Part shown: positions 22,700 through 37,860 of the stretch, one piece after another | Numbering within the stretch: the first letter of the stretch is position 1 | Layout of the letters: each line of letters begins with the position of its first letter | Assembly (NCBI GenBank): GCA_964036665.1 | Contig: OZ038530.1 | Coordinates: forward strand, 1,550,001-1,614,000 | Direction: 5' to 3' | Length of the DNA stretch: 64,000 nt | Origin: Gordius sp. MW1 | Lineage: Eukaryota > Nematomorpha > Gordioida > Gordea > Gordiidae | The notes under the pieces: generated by a model | Told to the model about the DNA's origin: nothing | Seen by the model: the letters and a program-made list of their open reading frames with translations, nothing else | The model's database searches: none | Program-made: the position numbers and the translations under genes

Positions 22700-23780
22700 T
22701 AGGTTATATATAAAATTTGGCCAATGGTCATTTTTTTCATTGGTAAGCAGCCAGGACACGGTAAAAGTGGATATAAATTCATAAGTCAAAAAAAACGAGA
22801 AAAAAAAAATTTCGAATCACATTTTGGCCAATGGTCATTTTTTCCATCGGTCAGGAGCCAGCGGACGGCCAAAAAGTCATAATAGCAATGGTAGTAACAG
22901 GAACAATCATAATAGTCAAAAAAAAACGAAAAAATAAACTCGGATTCACATTTTGGCCAATGGTCATTTTTTTCCATTGGTCAGCAGCCAGCACACGGTA
23001 AAAGTGGATATAAATTCACAAGAGTAAAAAAAACGAAAAAAAAATTTTCGAATCACATTTTGGCCAATGGTCATTTTTTTCCATTGGTCAGCAGCCAGGA
23101 CACAATAAAAGTGGATATAAATTCATAATAGTCAAAAAAAACGAAATAAAAGTTTTCGAATCACATTTTGGCCAATGGTCATTTTATTTCATTGGTCAGC
23201 AGCCAGCGGACGGCCAAAAAGTCATAATAGCAATGGTAGGAACAGGAACAATCATAATAGTCAAAAAAAACGAAAAAAATAATTTCGATTCACATTTTGG
23301 CCAATGGTCATTTTTTCCATCGGTCAGGAGCCAGCGGACGGCCAAAAAGTCATAATAGCAATGGTAGTAACAGGAACAATCATAATAGTCAAAAAAAACG
23401 AAAAAATAAACTCGGATGCACATTTTGGCCAATGGTCATTTTTTTCATTGGTCAGCAGCCAACGGACGGCCAAAAAGTCTTATTATCAATGATAGTAACA
23501 AGAACAATCATAAAAGTCAAAAAAAACTCGGGATTCTAACCCAAAAACTAGTTAAATTGCATAGCAATTAAAAGTAAACAACTTTTATTTATGTTTATTA
23601 TATAACATTGGTCAGCAGCCAGCGGACGGCCAAAAAGTCATAATAGCAATGGTAGAAACAGGAACAATTATAGTAGTCAAAAAAAACGAAAAAAATAATT
23701 TCGATTCACATTTTGGCCAATGGTCATTTTTTTCATTGGTCAGCAGCCAGCGGACGGCCAAAAATTCTTATTATCAATGA
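22700..23780. repeat. Tandem hairpin-forming repeats (TTGGCCAATGGTCATTTTTT units)
   Basis: The phrase TTGGCCAATGGTCATTTTTT, followed by CATTGGTCAGCAGCCAGCG, recurs at about 22719, 22822, 22952, 23056, 23166, 23297, 23426 and 23716. Spacing is about 104-110 or 130 bases. CCAATG and CATTGG are an inverted pair around GTCATTTTTTT. The longer units include AAAGTCATAATAGCAATGG and GGAACAATCATAATAGTC. The same motif is in the cluster at 6.1-7.2 kb and at 21799. Frames on either strand are repeat by-products. Confidence 0.85.
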
Positions 23781-23835
23781 TAGTAACAAGAACAATCATA
23801 AGAGTCAAAAAAAACTCCGGGATTCCAACCCCAAA

Positions 23836-24060
23836 ACTAGTTAAATTGCATAGCAATTAAAAAGTAAACAACTTTTATTTATGTTTATTTATAACTAGTT
23901 AAATTGCATAGCATTAAAAGTAAACAACTTTTATATTTATTATATAACCAAAACTAGTTAAATTGCATAGCAATTAAAAGTAAACAACTTTTATTTATGT
24001 TAATTATATAACTAGTTAAATTGCATAGCACAACTTTTATCTATGTTTATTATATAATAG
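23836..24060 (+). repeat. 58-bp tandem repeat carrying the satellite palindrome
   Basis: Units begin ACTAGTTAAATTGCATAGCA, run through AAAAGTAAACAACTTTTATT and end TTATTATATA. Copies start at about 23836, 23894, 23953 and 24011, with a further copy at about 23549. The last is shortened. The AATTGCATAGCAATT palindrome of the satellite linker is intact at about 23555, 23842 and 23959 but its right half is damaged in the others. Confidence 0.8.
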
Positions 24061-24096
24061 ATAATTTAACAAATCTTATATATAACCATTATATAG

Positions 24097-24200
24097 CACA
24101 CCGAGGGAGATAGAGATGAGGGGTGGGGCACCTCTTATGCATAGCAATTAAAAATAACACAGCGAGGGAGATAGAGATGAGGGGTGGGGCACCTCTTTCT
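24097..24200 (+). repeat. Two-copy 61-bp direct repeat
   Basis: GAGGGAGATAGAGATGAGGG followed by GTGGGGCACCTCT occurs at 24103-24135 and again at 24164-24196. Between them lies ATGCATAGCAATTAAAAATA, again sharing the right half of the satellite palindrome. Confidence 0.8.
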
Positions 24201-26109
24201 CATCCATTAATTTAAAAAAGCGATAACCTAATATACCCAATGCAAATAGATAGGGTAACGGACGACGGACGACGGACGACGGACGGACACCAAAAAACGA
24301 TCCCATAAATTGCATAGCAATTAAAAATAAATAATTTGGCTTTAATTTGCTATCTAAGCATTATTTACGTTGGAAGGACGGACGGACAACGGACGGACAC
24401 GGATAGTCACGGATGGTCACGGACGGTCACGGATAGTCACGGATGGTCACGGATGGTCACGGATGGACACGGACGGTCACGGACGGTCACGGACGGTCAC
24501 GGACGGTCACGGATGGTCACGGACGGTCACGGATGGTCACGGATGGTCACGGACGGACAACGGACGGACAACAAAAAGCAAGACCCAAAAATTGCATAGC
24601 AATTAAAAAATAAATAATGTGGCTTTAATTTGATATGTATCTAAGCATTATTTACGTTAGGCAGAACGGACGGACACGGACGGACAACGTACGGACAACA
24701 TAAAGCGAGCCCATAAATTGCATAGCAATTAAAAAATAAATAATTTGGCTTTAATTTGCTATCTAAGCATTATTTACGTTGGAAGGACGGACGGACACGG
24801 GACACGGACGGTCACGAATGGTCACGGATGGTCACGGACTATCACGGATGGTCACGGACGGTCACGGACGGTCACGGATGGTCACGGACGGTCACGGATG
24901 GTCACGGATGGTCACGGACGGACAACGGACGGACAACAAAAAGCAAGACCCAAAAATTGCATAGCAATTAAAAAATAAATAATGTGGCTTTAATTTGATA
25001 TCTATCTAAGCATTATTTACGTTGGGCAGGACGGACGGACACGGACAAACAACGGACGGTCACGGATGGACACGGACGGACACGGACGGTCACGGAGGGT
25101 TACGGATGGTCACGGACGGACAACGGACGGACAACAAAAAGCGAGACACATAAATTGCATAGCAATTAAAAAATAAATAATGTGGCTTTAATTTGCTATC
25201 TAAGCATTATTTACGTTGGAAGGACGGACGGACAACGGACGGTCACGGACAGACACGGACGGACAACTGACGGACACGGACGCAAAACGGACCGACAACA
25301 AAAAGCGAGACCCAAAAATTGCAGAGCAATTAAAAAAATAAATAATTTGGCTTTAATTTGATATATATCTAAGCATTATTTAACGGACAACAAAAAGCGA
25401 GACACATAAATTGCATAGCAATTAAAAAATAAATAGTGTGGCTTTAATTTGCTATCTAAGCATTATTTACGTTGGAAAGACGGACGGTCACGGACGGTCA
25501 CGGATGGTCACGGATTGTCACGGACGGTCACGGATTGTCACGGACGGTCACGTATGGTCACGGATGGTCACGGACGGTCACGGATGGTCACGGACGGTCA
25601 CGGATGGTCACAGACGGTCACGGACGGTCACGGATGGTCACGGACTATCACGGATGGTCACGGACGGTCACGGATGGTCACGGACGGTCACGGACGGACA
25701 CGGACGGACACGGTCGGTCACGGACGGACACGGACGGTCACGGACGGTCACGGACGTACACGGACGGACACGGACGGACAACGGACGGACAACAAAAAGC
25801 GCGACCCAAAAATTGCATAGCAATTAAAAAATAAATAATGTGGCTTTAATTTGCTATCTAAGCATTATTTACGTTGGAAGGACGGACGGACAACGGACGG
25901 TCACGGATGGACACGGACGGACACAAACGGTCACGGAAGGTTACGGATGGTCACGGACGGACAACGGACGGACAACAAAAAGCGAGACACATAAATTGCA
26001 TAGCAATTAAAAAATAAATAATGTGGCTTTAATTTGCTATCTAAGCATTATTTACGTTGGAAGGACGGACGGTCACGGACGGTCACGGATGGTCACGGAC
26101 GGTCACGGA

Positions 26110-29100
26110 TGGACACGGACGGACACGGACGGACACGGACGGACAACGGACGGACAACAAAAAGCGAGACCCAAAAATTGCATAGCAATTAAAAAATAAA
26201 TAATGTGGCTTTAATTTGCTATCTAAGCATTATTTACGTTGGAAGGACGGACGGACAACGGACGGTCACGGATGGACACGGACGGACACGGACGGTCACG
26301 GAAGGTTACGGATGGTCACGGACGGACAACGGACGGACAACAAAAAGCGAGACACATAAATTGCATAGCAATTAAAAAATAAATAATGTGGCTTTAATTT
26401 GTTATCTAAGCATTATTTACGTTGGAAGAACGGACGGACAACAAACGGTCACGGACAGACACGGACGAACAACTGACGGACACGGACGCACAACGGACGG
26501 ACAACAAAAAGCGAGCCCATAAATTGCATAGCAATTAAAAAAATAAATAATTTGGCTTTAATTTGATATCTATCTAAGCATTATTTACGTTGGAAGGACG
26601 GACGGACAACGGACGGACACGGACCGTCACGGATGGTCACGGATCGTCACGGACGGACAACGGACGGACAACATAAAGCGAGACACATAAATTGCATAGC
26701 AATTAAAAAATAAATAATGTGGCTTTAATTTGCTATCTAAGCATTATTTACGTTGGAAGAACGGACGGACAACGAACGGTCACGGACAGACACGGACGAA
26801 CAACTGACGGACACGGACGCACAACGGACGGACAACAAAAAGCGAGACCCAAAAATTGCATAGCAATTAAAAAATAAATAATTTGGCTATAATTTGCTAT
26901 CTAAGCATTATTTACGTTGGAAGGACGGACGGACAACGGACGGACACGGATAGTCACGGATAGTCACGGACGGTCACGGATAGTCACGGATGGTCACGGA
27001 CTGTCACGGATGGTCACGGAAGGTCACGGATGGTCACGGATGGACACGGACGGTCACGGATGGTCACGGAAGGTCACGGATGGTCACGGATAGTCACGGA
27101 CGGTCACGGATGGTCACGGACGGTCACGGATGGTCACGGACGGTCACGGATGGTCACGGATGGTCACGGATAGTCACGGATGGTCACGGACGGTAACGGA
27201 CGGTCACGGAACGACACGGACGGACACGGACGGACAGGGACGGACACAAGCGAGCCCAAATATTGCAGAGCAATTAAAAAATAAATCATTTTGGCTTTAA
27301 TTTGATATGTATCTAAGCATTATTTACGTTGGGCAGGACCGACGGACACGGACGGACAACGTACGGACAGCATAAAGCGAGCCCATAAATTGCATAGCAA
27401 TTAAAAAATAAATAATTTGGCTTTAATTTGCTATCTAAGCATTATTTACGTTGGAAGGACGGACGGTCACGGATGGTCACGGACGGTCACGGATGGTCAC
27501 GGACGGTCACGGATGGTCACGGATGGTCACGGTAGGACAACAAAAAGCGAGCCCATAAATTGCATAGCAATTAAAAAATAAATAATTTGGCTTTAATTTG
27601 CTATCTAAGCATTATTTACGTTGGAAGGACGGACGGTCACGGATGGTCACGGATTGTCACGGAGGGTCCCGGATGGTCACGGACGGTCACGGACGGTCAC
27701 GGACGGTCACGGATGGTCACGGACGGTCACGGATGGTCACGGACGGTCACGGATGGTCACGGACGGTCACGGATGGTCACGGATGGTCACGGTAGGACAA
27801 CAAAAAGCGAGCCCATAAATTGCATAGCAATTAAAAAATAAATAATTTGGCTTTAATTTGCTATCTAAGCATTATTTACGTTGGAAGGACGGACGGACAC
27901 GGGACACGGACGGTCACGAATAGTCACGGACGGTCACGGATGGTCACGGATGGTCACGGATGGTCACGGACTATCACGGATGGTCACGGACGGTCACGGA
28001 TGGTCACGGACGGTCACGGATGGTCACGGACGGTCACGGATGATCACGGACGGTCACGGATGGTCACGGATGGTCACGGACGGACAACGGACGGACAACA
28101 AAAAGCAAGACCCAAAAATTGCATAGCAATTAAAAAATAAATAATTTGGCTTGAATTTGATATCTATCTAAGCATTATTTACGTTGGGCAGGACGGACGG
28201 ACACGGACAAACAACGGACGGTCACGGATGAACACGGACGGACACGGACGTTCACGGAGGGTTACGGATGGTCACGGACGGACAACGGACGGACAACAAA
28301 AAGCGAGACACATAAATTGCATAGCAATTAAAAAATAAATAATGTGGCTTTAATTTGCTATCTAAGCATTATTTACGTTGGAAGGACGGACGGACAACGG
28401 ACGGTCACGGACAGACACGGACGGACAACTGACGGACACGGACGCACAACGGACGGACAACAAAAAGCGAGCCCATAAATTGCAGAGCAATTAAAAAAAT
28501 AAATAATTTGGCTTTAATTTGATATCTATCTAAGCATTATTTAACGGACAACAAAAAGCGAGACACATAAATTGCATAGCAATTAAAAAATAAATAGTGT
28601 GGCTTTAATTTGCTATCTAAGCATTATTTACGTTGGAAGGACGGACGGTCACGGACGGTCACGGATGGTCACGGACGGTCACGGATGGACACGGACGGAC
28701 ACGGACGGACACGGACGGGCAACGGACGGACAACAAAAAGCGAGACCCAAAAATTGCATAGCAATTAAAAAATAAATAATGTGGCTTTAATTTGCTATCT
28801 AAGCATTATTTACGTTGGAAGGACGGACGGACAACGGACGGTAACGGATGTACACGGACGGACACGGACGGTCACGGACGGTTACGGATGGTCACGGACG
28901 GACAACGGACGGACAACAAAAAGCGAGACACATAAATTGCATAGCAATTAAAAAATAAATAATGTGGCTTTAATTTGCTATCTAAGCATTATTTACGTTG
29001 GAAGAACGGACGGACAACGAACGGTCACGGACAGACACGGACGAACAACTGACGGACACGGACGCACAACGGACGGACACGGACGCACAACGGACGGACA

Positions 29101-31995
29101 ACAAAAAGCGAGCCCATAAATTGCATAGCAATTAAAAAAATAAATAATTTGGCTTTAATTTGATATCTATCTAAGCATTATTTACGTTGGAAGGAAGGAC
29201 GGACAACGGACGGACACGGACCGTCACGGATGGTCACGGATCGTCACGGACGGTTACGGATGGTCACGGATGGTCACGGACAGTCACGGACGGACACGGA
29301 CATACACGGACATACACGGACGGTCACGGACGGACACGGACGGACACGGACGGTCACGGACGGACAACGGATGGACAAAAAAAAGCGAGACCCAAAAATT
29401 GCATAGCAATTAAAAAATAAATAATTTGGCTTTAATTTGATATCTAATAATTATTTACGTTGGAAGGACGGACGGACAACGGACGGTCACGGATGGACAC
29501 GGACGGACACGGACGGACACGGACGGTCACGGATGGTCACGGACGGACAACGGACGGACAATAAAAAGCGAGACACATAAATTGCATAGCAATTAAAAAA
29601 TAAATAATTTGGCTTTAATTTGATATCTATCTAAGCATTATTTACGGTGGAAGGACGGACGGACAACGGACGGACACGGACCGTTACGGATGGTCACGGA
29701 TCGTCACGGACGGTTACGGATGCTCACGGATGGTTACGGACGGTCACGGACGGACACGGACATACACGGACGGTCACGGACGGTCACGGATGGTCACGGA
29801 CGGACAACGGATGGACAACAAAAAACGAGCCCATAAATTGCATAGCAATTAAAAAATAAATAATGTGGCTTTAATTTGCTATCTAAGCATTATTTACGTT
29901 GGAAGAACGGACGGACAACGAACGGTCACGGACAGACAATGACGAACAACTGACGGACACGGACGCACAACGGACGGACAACAAAAAGCGAGCCCATAAA
30001 TTGCATAGCAATTAAAAAAATAAATAATTTGGCTTTAATTTGATATCTATCTAAGCATTATTTACGTTGGAAGGACGGACGGACAACGAACAGACACGGA
30101 CCGTCTCGGATAGTCACGGATCGTCACGGACGGTTACGGATGGTCACGGATGGTCACGGACGGACACGGACAGACACGGACGGTCACGGATGGTCACGGA
30201 CGGTCACGGATGGTCACGGATGGTCACGGATGGTCACGGATGGTCACGGATGGTCACGGATGGTCACGGATAGTCACGGATGGTCACGGACGGTAACGGA
30301 CGGTCACGGAACGACACGGACGGACACTGACGGACAGGGACGGACACAAGCGGGCCCATATATTGCAGAGCAATTAAAAAATAAATCATTTTGGCTTTAA
30401 TTTGATATGTATCTAAGCAATATTTACGTTGGGCAGGACGGACACGGACGGACAACGTACGGACAACAAAAAGCGAGCCCATAAATTGCATAGTAATTAA
30501 AAAATAAATAATTTGGCTTTAATTTGCTATCTAAGCATTATTTACGTTGGAAGGACGGACGAACACGGACGGTCACGGATGGTCACGGACGGTCACGGAC
30601 GGTCACGGATGGTCACGGACGGTCACGGATGGTCACGGACGGACAACGGACGGACAATAAAGAGCGAGACACATAAATTGCATAGCAATTAAAAAATAAA
30701 TAATTTGGCTTTAATTTGATATCTATCTAAGCATTATTTACGGTGTAAGGTCGGACGGTCACGGATGGTCACGGACGGTCACGGATGGTCACGGATGGTC
30801 ACGGACGGTCACGGACGGTCACGGACGGTCACGGACGGTCACGGACGGACACGGACGGTCACGGACGGTCACGGACGGTCACGGACGGACAACAAAAAGC
30901 GAGCCCATAAATTGAGTAGTAATTAAAAAAATAAAAAATTTGGCTTTAATTTGATATCTATCTAAGCATTATTTACGTTGGAAGGACGGACAGACAACGG
31001 ACGGACACGGACCGTCACGGATGGTCACGGATCGTCACGGATGGTCACGGATGGTCACGGACGGACACGGACGGACACGAACGGTCACGGACGGTCACGG
31101 ACGGACACGGACGGACACGGACGGTCACGGACGGTCACGGACGGACAACGGACGGACAACGGACGGACAACGGACGGACAACAAAAAGCGAGACCCAAAA
31201 ATTGCATAGCAATTAAAAAATAAATAATTTGGCTTTAATTTGCTATCTAAGCATTATTTACGTTGGAAGGACGGACGGACAACGGACAGTCACGGATGGA
31301 CACGGACGGACACGGACGGACACGGACGGACACGGACGGTCACGGATGGTCACGGACGGACAACGGACGGACAATAAAAAACGAGACACATAAATTGCAT
31401 AGCAATTAAAAAATAAATAATTCGGCTTTAATTTGCTATCTAAGCATTATTTACGTTGGAAGAACGGACGGACAACGAACGGTCACGGACAGACACGGAC
31501 GAACAACTGACGGACACGGACGCACAACGGACGGACAACAAAAAGCGAGACCCAAAAATTGCATAGCAATTAAAAAATAAATAATTTGGCTTTAATTTGC
31601 TATCTAAGCATTATTTACGTTGGAAGGACGGACGGACAACGGACGGACACGGATGGTCACGGACGGTCACGGATGGTCACGGATGGTCACGGACTATCAC
31701 GGATGGTCACGGACGGTCACGGACGGTCACGGATGGTCACGGACGGTCAGGGATGGTCACGGACGGTCACGGACGGACACGGACGGACACGGACGGTCAC
31801 GGACGGTCACGGATGGACACGGACGGACACGGACGGACAACGGACGGACAATAAAAAGCGAGACCCAAAAATTGCATAGCAATTAAAAAATAAATAATTT
31901 GGCTTTAATTTGCTATCTAAGTATTATTTACGTTGGAAGGACGGACGGACAACGGACGGTCACGGATGGACACGGACGGACACGGACGGTCACGG
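26110..31995 (+). repeat. 5.88-kb tandem duplication, copy 1
   Basis: Positions match copy 2 at an offset of 5887 on the left (26990 to 32877, 27587 to 33474) and 5867 on the right (29187 to 35054, 31586 to 37453). The change of 20 occurs near 28650, where this copy has two more decamers. Rare variants are shared, such as TAAGTATTATTT (31920/37787) and a GTCAGGGATGG unit (31748/37615). Left border estimated from loss of match. Confidence 0.9.
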
Positions 31996-34900
31996 AAGGT
32001 TACGGATGGTCACGGACGGACACGGACGGACAACGGACGGACAATAAAAAGCGAGACCCAAAAATTGCATAGCAATTAAAAAATAAATAATGTGGCTTTA
32101 ATTTGCTATCTAAGCATTATTTACGTTGGAAGGACGGACGGACAACGGACGGTCACGGATGGACACGGACGGACACGGACGGTCACGGAAGGTTACGGAT
32201 GGTCACGGACGGACAACGGACGGACAACAAAAAGCGAGACACATAAATTGCATAGCAATTAAAAAATAAATAATGTGGCTTTAATTTGTTATCTAAGCAT
32301 TATTTACGTTGGAAGAACGGACGGACAACAAACGGTCACGGACAGACACGGACGAACAACTGACGGACACGGACGCACAACGGACGGACAACAAAAAGCG
32401 AGCCCATAAATTGCATAGCAATTAAAAAAATAAATAATTTGGCTTTAATTTGATATCTATCTAAGCATTATTTACGTTGGAAGGACGGACGGACAACGGA
32501 CGGACACGGACCGTCACGGATGGTCACGGATCGTCACGGACGGACAACGGACGGACAACATAAAGCGAGACACATAAATTGCATAGCAATTAAAAAATAA
32601 ATAATGTGGCTTTAATTTGCTATCTAAGCATTATTTACGTTGGAAGAACGGACGGACAACGAACGGTCACGGACAGACACGGACGAACAACTGACGGACA
32701 CGGACGCACAACGGACGGACAACAAAAAGCGAGACCCAAAAATTGCATAGCAATTAAAAAATAAATAATTTGGCTATAATTTGCTATCTAAGCATTATTT
32801 ACGTTGGAAGGACGGACGGACAACGGACGGACACGGATAGTCACGGATAGTCACGGACGGTCACGGATAGTCACGGATGGTCACGGACTGTCACGGATGG
32901 TCACGGAAGGTCACGGATGGTCACGGATGGACACGGACGGTCACGGATGGTCACGGAAGGTCACGGATGGTCACGGATAGTCACGGACGGTCACGGATGG
33001 TCACGGACGGTCACGGATGGTCACGGACGGTCACGGATGGTCACGGATGGTCACGGATAGTCACGGATGGTCACGGACGGTAACGGACGGTCACGGAACG
33101 ACACGGACGGACACGGACGGACAGGGACGGACACAAGCGAGCCCAAATATTGCAGAGCAATTAAAAAATAAATCATTTTGGCTTTAATTTGATATGTATC
33201 TAAGCATTATTTACGTTGGGCAGGACCGACGGACACGGACGGACAACGTACGGACAGCATAAAGCGAGCCCATAAATTGCATAGCAATTAAAAAATAAAT
33301 AATTTGGCTTTAATTTGCTATCTAAGCATTATTTACGTTGGAAGGACGGACGGTCACGGATGGTCACGGACGGTCACGGATGGTCACGGACGGTCACGGA
33401 TGGTCACGGATGGTCACGGTAGGACAACAAAAAGCGAGCCCATAAATTGCATAGCAATTAAAAAATAAATAATTTGGCTTTAATTTGCTATCTAAGCATT
33501 ATTTACGTTGGAAGGACGGACGGTCACGGATGGTCACGGATTGTCACGGAGGGTCCCGGATGGTCACGGACGGTCACGGACGGTCACGGACGGTCACGGA
33601 TGGTCACGGACGGTCACGGATGGTCACGGACGGTCACGGATGGTCACGGACGGTCACGGATGGTCACGGATGGTCACGGTAGGACAACAAAAAGCGAGCC
33701 CATAAATTGCATAGCAATTAAAAAATAAATAATTTGGCTTTAATTTGCTATCTAAGCATTATTTACGTTGGAAGGACGGACGGACACGGGACACGGACGG
33801 TCACGAATAGTCACGGACGGTCACGGATGGTCACGGATGGTCACGGATGGTCACGGACTATCACGGATGGTCACGGACGGTCACGGATGGTCACGGACGG
33901 TCACGGATGGTCACGGACGGTCACGGATGATCACGGACGGTCACGGATGGTCACGGATGGTCACGGACGGACAACGGACGGACAACAAAAAGCAAGACCC
34001 AAAAATTGCATAGCAATTAAAAAATAAATAATTTGGCTTGAATTTGATATCTATCTAAGCATTATTTACGTTGGGCAGGACGGACGGACACGGACAAACA
34101 ACGGACGGTCACGGATGAACACGGACGGACACGGACGTTCACGGAGGGTTACGGATGGTCACGGACGGACAACGGACGGACAACAAAAAGCGAGACACAT
34201 AAATTGCATAGCAATTAAAAAATAAATAATGTGGCTTTAATTTGCTATCTAAGCATTATTTACGTTGGAAGGACGGACGGACAACGGACGGTCACGGACA
34301 GACACGGACGGACAACTGACGGACACGGACGCACAACGGACGGACAACAAAAAGCGAGCCCATAAATTGCAGAGCAATTAAAAAAATAAATAATTTGGCT
34401 TTAATTTGATATCTATCTAAGCATTATTTAACGGACAACAAAAAGCGAGACACATAAATTGCATAGCAATTAAAAAATAAATAGTGTGGCTTTAATTTGC
34501 TATCTAAGCATTATTTACGTTGGAAGGACGGACGGTCACGGACGGTCACGGATGGACACGGACGGACACGGACGGACACGGACGGGCAACGGACGGACAA
34601 CAAAAAGCGAGACCCAAAAATTGCATAGCAATTAAAAAATAAATAATGTGGCTTTAATTTGCTATCTAAGCATTATTTACGTTGGAAGGACGGACGGACA
34701 ACGGACGGTAACGGATGTACACGGACGGACACGGACGGTCACGGACGGTTACGGATGGTCACGGACGGACAACGGACGGACAACAAAAAGCGAGACACAT
34801 AAATTGCATAGCAATTAAAAAATAAATAATGTGGCTTTAATTTGCTATCTAAGCATTATTTACGTTGGAAGAACGGACGGACAACGAACGGTCACGGACA

Positions 34901-37860
34901 GACACGGACGAACAACTGACGGACACGGACGCACAACGGACGGACACGGACGCACAACGGACGGACAACAAAAAGCGAGCCCATAAATTGCATAGCAATT
35001 AAAAAAATAAATAATTTGGCTTTAATTTGATATCTATCTAAGCATTATTTACGTTGGAAGGAAGGACGGACAACGGACGGACACGGACCGTCACGGATGG
35101 TCACGGATCGTCACGGACGGTTACGGATGGTCACGGATGGTCACGGACAGTCACGGACGGACACGGACATACACGGACATACACGGACGGTCACGGACGG
35201 ACACGGACGGACACGGACGGTCACGGACGGACAACGGATGGACAAAAAAAAGCGAGACCCAAAAATTGCATAGCAATTAAAAAATAAATAATTTGGCTTT
35301 AATTTGATATCTAATAATTATTTACGTTGGAAGGACGGACGGACAACGGACGGTCACGGATGGACACGGACGGACACGGACGGACACGGACGGTCACGGA
35401 TGGTCACGGACGGACAACGGACGGACAATAAAAAGCGAGACACATAAATTGCATAGCAATTAAAAAATAAATAATTTGGCTTTAATTTGATATCTATCTA
35501 AGCATTATTTACGGTGGAAGGACGGACGGACAACGGACGGACACGGACCGTTACGGATGGTCACGGATCGTCACGGACGGTTACGGATGCTCACGGATGG
35601 TTACGGACGGTCACGGACGGACACGGACATACACGGACGGTCACGGACGGTCACGGATGGTCACGGACGGACAACGGATGGACAACAAAAAACGAGCCCA
35701 TAAATTGCATAGCAATTAAAAAATAAATAATGTGGCTTTAATTTGCTATCTAAGCATTATTTACGTTGGAAGAACGGACGGACAACGAACGGTCACGGAC
35801 AGACAATGACGAACAACTGACGGACACGGACGCACAACGGACGGACAACAAAAAGCGAGCCCATAAATTGCATAGCAATTAAAAAAATAAATAATTTGGC
35901 TTTAATTTGATATCTATCTAAGCATTATTTACGTTGGAAGGACGGACGGACAACGAACAGACACGGACCGTCTCGGATAGTCACGGATCGTCACGGACGG
36001 TTACGGATGGTCACGGATGGTCACGGACGGACACGGACAGACACGGACGGTCACGGATGGTCACGGACGGTCACGGATGGTCACGGATGGTCACGGATGG
36101 TCACGGATGGTCACGGATGGTCACGGATGGTCACGGATAGTCACGGATGGTCACGGACGGTAACGGACGGTCACGGAACGACACGGACGGACACTGACGG
36201 ACAGGGACGGACACAAGCGGGCCCATATATTGCAGAGCAATTAAAAAATAAATCATTTTGGCTTTAATTTGATATGTATCTAAGCAATATTTACGTTGGG
36301 CAGGACGGACACGGACGGACAACGTACGGACAACAAAAAGCGAGCCCATAAATTGCATAGTAATTAAAAAATAAATAATTTGGCTTTAATTTGCTATCTA
36401 AGCATTATTTACGTTGGAAGGACGGACGAACACGGACGGTCACGGATGGTCACGGACGGTCACGGACGGTCACGGATGGTCACGGACGGTCACGGATGGT
36501 CACGGACGGACAACGGACGGACAATAAAGAGCGAGACACATAAATTGCATAGCAATTAAAAAATAAATAATTTGGCTTTAATTTGATATCTATCTAAGCA
36601 TTATTTACGGTGTAAGGTCGGACGGTCACGGATGGTCACGGACGGTCACGGATGGTCACGGATGGTCACGGACGGTCACGGACGGTCACGGACGGTCACG
36701 GACGGTCACGGACGGACACGGACGGTCACGGACGGTCACGGACGGTCACGGACGGACAACAAAAAGCGAGCCCATAAATTGAGTAGTAATTAAAAAAATA
36801 AAAAATTTGGCTTTAATTTGATATCTATCTAAGCATTATTTACGTTGGAAGGACGGACAGACAACGGACGGACACGGACCGTCACGGATGGTCACGGATC
36901 GTCACGGATGGTCACGGATGGTCACGGACGGACACGGACGGACACGAACGGTCACGGACGGTCACGGACGGACACGGACGGACACGGACGGTCACGGACG
37001 GTCACGGACGGACAACGGACGGACAACGGACGGACAACGGACGGACAACAAAAAGCGAGACCCAAAAATTGCATAGCAATTAAAAAATAAATAATTTGGC
37101 TTTAATTTGCTATCTAAGCATTATTTACGTTGGAAGGACGGACGGACAACGGACAGTCACGGATGGACACGGACGGACACGGACGGACACGGACGGACAC
37201 GGACGGTCACGGATGGTCACGGACGGACAACGGACGGACAATAAAAAACGAGACACATAAATTGCATAGCAATTAAAAAATAAATAATTCGGCTTTAATT
37301 TGCTATCTAAGCATTATTTACGTTGGAAGAACGGACGGACAACGAACGGTCACGGACAGACACGGACGAACAACTGACGGACACGGACGCACAACGGACG
37401 GACAACAAAAAGCGAGACCCAAAAATTGCATAGCAATTAAAAAATAAATAATTTGGCTTTAATTTGCTATCTAAGCATTATTTACGTTGGAAGGACGGAC
37501 GGACAACGGACGGACACGGATGGTCACGGACGGTCACGGATGGTCACGGATGGTCACGGACTATCACGGATGGTCACGGACGGTCACGGACGGTCACGGA
37601 TGGTCACGGACGGTCAGGGATGGTCACGGACGGTCACGGACGGACACGGACGGACACGGACGGTCACGGACGGTCACGGATGGACACGGACGGACACGGA
37701 CGGACAACGGACGGACAATAAAAAGCGAGACCCAAAAATTGCATAGCAATTAAAAAATAAATAATTTGGCTTTAATTTGCTATCTAAGTATTATTTACGT
37801 TGGAAGGACGGACGGACAACGGACGGTCACGGATGGACACGGACGGACACGGACGGACAC
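31996..37860 (+). repeat. 5.88-kb tandem duplication, copy 2
   Basis: Abuts copy 1 directly. It has lost 20 bases (two decamers) near 34540 relative to copy 1; elsewhere the two are nearly identical by eye, including irregular monomers such as the GAAGGAAGGACGG exit (29190/35057). Confidence 0.9.

Larger units (their letters stand above)
21513..24257. other. Non-satellite mosaic interrupting the array
   Basis: About 2.7 kb without decamers separates the two array segments. From left to right it holds a GGGCCTTCGGCCC palindrome and a G/A-rich tract, the right arm of the inverted repeat, a unique stretch, tandem hairpin repeats, a 58-bp tandem repeat and a 61-bp duplication. There is no gene. 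The monomer just before it (21053-21320) and the first full monomer after it (24336-24606) are near duplicates. Confidence 0.85.

Noticed and set aside
22786-23539. Frames of 60-80 codons in the hairpin repeat region
   Set aside because: The peptides simply translate the tandem repeat on both strands (for example KNDHWPKC), with no sign of coding.
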